From Nitrospirota bacterium (GTDB lineage: Bacteria; Nitrospirota; Nitrospiria; Nitrospirales; UBA8639): a stretch of DNA of 64,000 bases. Under the pieces are notes generated by a model. The model was not told where the DNA came from and made no database searches. It saw only the letters and a program-made list of their open reading frames with translations. A program made the translations under genes and the position numbers. Positions within the stretch are counted from its first letter, which is position 1; each line of letters starts with the position of its first letter. This document shows, one piece after another, positions 63,582-64,000 of this stretch. The DNA lies in contig JAQBUF010000007.1 in assembly GCA_027623995.1 (NCBI GenBank), positions 1 through 64,000 of the forward strand. Direction: 5' to 3'.

Positions 63582-63664
63582 CCCCATAAGCTCGATACGC
63601 TCTTCAGCCGTCAGGTCATCTAGTGGGATCGTACGTGCCATAGAATTTGAAGAGTATATCGTTC

Positions 63665-64000
63665 TCATGCCACAGCCTGTGGCTGGTAGAGGTACTTCTG
63701 AAAACCGGTAAAGACCTGGCCGATATCCTCGGGTTTCCCAAGGTCCTTCACAGCATCAGCAATCGAATCGTGATACTTCAGGCGCAGCAGCGGCGTCAGC
63801 TTAGCCTGGTCGAGTTCTTCCACGCCGACGTTCACGTATTGCGACAACACGAAATCAAGAAAGACCTGCTGCTTGGTATTGAAGTGAGTGCTGATTTCCA
63901 CTTTGGCCTTATCGGCTCGTTCTTGCCGCGTCAGTGGTGGCAACGCGTAGGCCACATGAGCGAGCACATCGAAGAGATCGCTACGCTCGGCATCAATTAT
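63665..64000 (-). CDS. hsdR: Type I restriction endonuclease R subunit, C-terminal end only
   Basis: The frame runs in from the window edge (IIDAERSDLFDVLAHVAYAL), so the 5' part lies beyond 64000. The visible 111 codons match the end of the HsdR C-terminal domain: THFNTKQQVFLDFVLSQYVN, VGVEELDQAKLTPLLRLKYH, IADAVKDLGKPEDIGQVFTG and FQKYLYQ. HsdR is the ATP-dependent translocase and nuclease of type I restriction-modification systems. The helicase and nuclease motifs are outside the window. The decayed antitoxin gene starts 24 bp after its stop. Confidence 0.88.
   Translation of the reverse strand: MIDAERSDLFDVLAHVAYALPPLTRQERADKAKVEISTHFNTKQQVFLDFVLSQYVNVGVEELDQAKLTPLLRLKYHDSIADAVKDLGKPEDIGQVFTGFQKYLYQPQAVA

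Larger units (their letters stand above)
63087..63641 (-). pseudogene. Addiction-module antitoxin interrupted by an insertion with an 11-bp target duplication
   Basis: From the ATG 63641 the frame reads ARTIPLDDLTAEERIELMGR and FWE, a typical start of the putative addiction module component family. It then enters foreign DNA. The rest of the gene, DSLDPALGAPMTPDLAAELG, RREAEADATPEAGDAWSDIR and EDLRKKLK, lies at 63087-63240. Joining them at TTCTGG-GAT restores one open frame (GRFWDSLDPALG). The toxin start follows its stop codon directly. Confidence 0.85.

Noticed and set aside
1-64000. CRISPR array
   Set aside because: No regularly spaced direct repeats were seen; the repeated sequences are dispersed hairpin elements.

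Overview
The window looks like chromosomal DNA of a Gram-negative, hopanoid-making bacterium. The gene set (HpnN-type exporter, MlaA/MlaC-like proteins, monohaem cytochrome c, cobalamin-dependent MetH, many exported proteins of unknown function, LPP20/LpoB-type lipoproteins) and the style of two repeat families suggest Nitrospirota, probably a Nitrospira-like nitrite oxidiser of fairly low GC. This placement is inference from gene families; no rRNA or other phylogenetic marker is present.

Layout. 1-4.6 kb: end of an outer-membrane protein gene, a frame-scrambled excisionase-like gene, a cytochrome c/DUF5666-like pair, a Crp/Fnr regulator and a SprA-type protein. 4.6-9 kb: an envelope lipid block (MlaC/HpnM-like, MlaA, HpnN). 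9-11 kb: a gene graveyard (DUF3179 and HEAT-repeat pseudogenes). 11.3-20.6 kb: RRM protein, fatty-acid desaturase, hydrolase, a TonB-type uptake operon, HIT, aspartic protease, a decayed cysteine-cluster gene, ferredoxin and MoaB. 20.7-29.2 kb: oxidoreductase and PhzF, then three radical-SAM genes (two tandem B12-binding paralogues and one with a DUF512-like C-terminus) plus a J-like protein without HPD. 29.3-30.6 kb: a repeat and an AT-rich methyltransferase gene broken by one amber codon. 30.7-44 kb: metH, hypotheticals, a PqqC/CADD-like diiron protein, a MutY and NUDIX pair, an exported metallopeptidase, a COG2509 flavoprotein and a truncated DUF2235 gene beside tRNA-Leu(UAA). 45-50 kb: OmpA/Pal lipoprotein, sugar epimerase, ClpS-like adaptor, Lys-rich protein, a palindromic MITE-like element and proC. 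50-57.4 kb: two tandem exported HEAT-repeat paralogues and a four-gene lipoprotein operon (LPP20, LpoB-like, TPR/COG3014-like, long LPP20). 57.6-61.6 kb: DUF4301 protein and acetyl-CoA synthetase. 61.7-64 kb: DUF1353 and SpoIIAA-like genes, a toxin-antitoxin pair in which both genes carry insertions, and the 3' end of a type I restriction hsdR.

The main themes are cell-envelope biogenesis (hopanoid/phospholipid transport, Pal, LpoB/LPP20, TonB uptake) and visible genome decay. Four copies of a REPIN-like repeat (GTAG-headed hairpin pairs with compensatory changes) are present, two of them inside the insertions that break the toxin-antitoxin pair. The best leads for something undescribed are the radical-SAM neighbourhood at 22.8-29.2 kb, the HEAT/LPP20/LpoB block at 50.4-57.4 kb, and the doubly interrupted toxin-antitoxin module at 62.6-63.65 kb.
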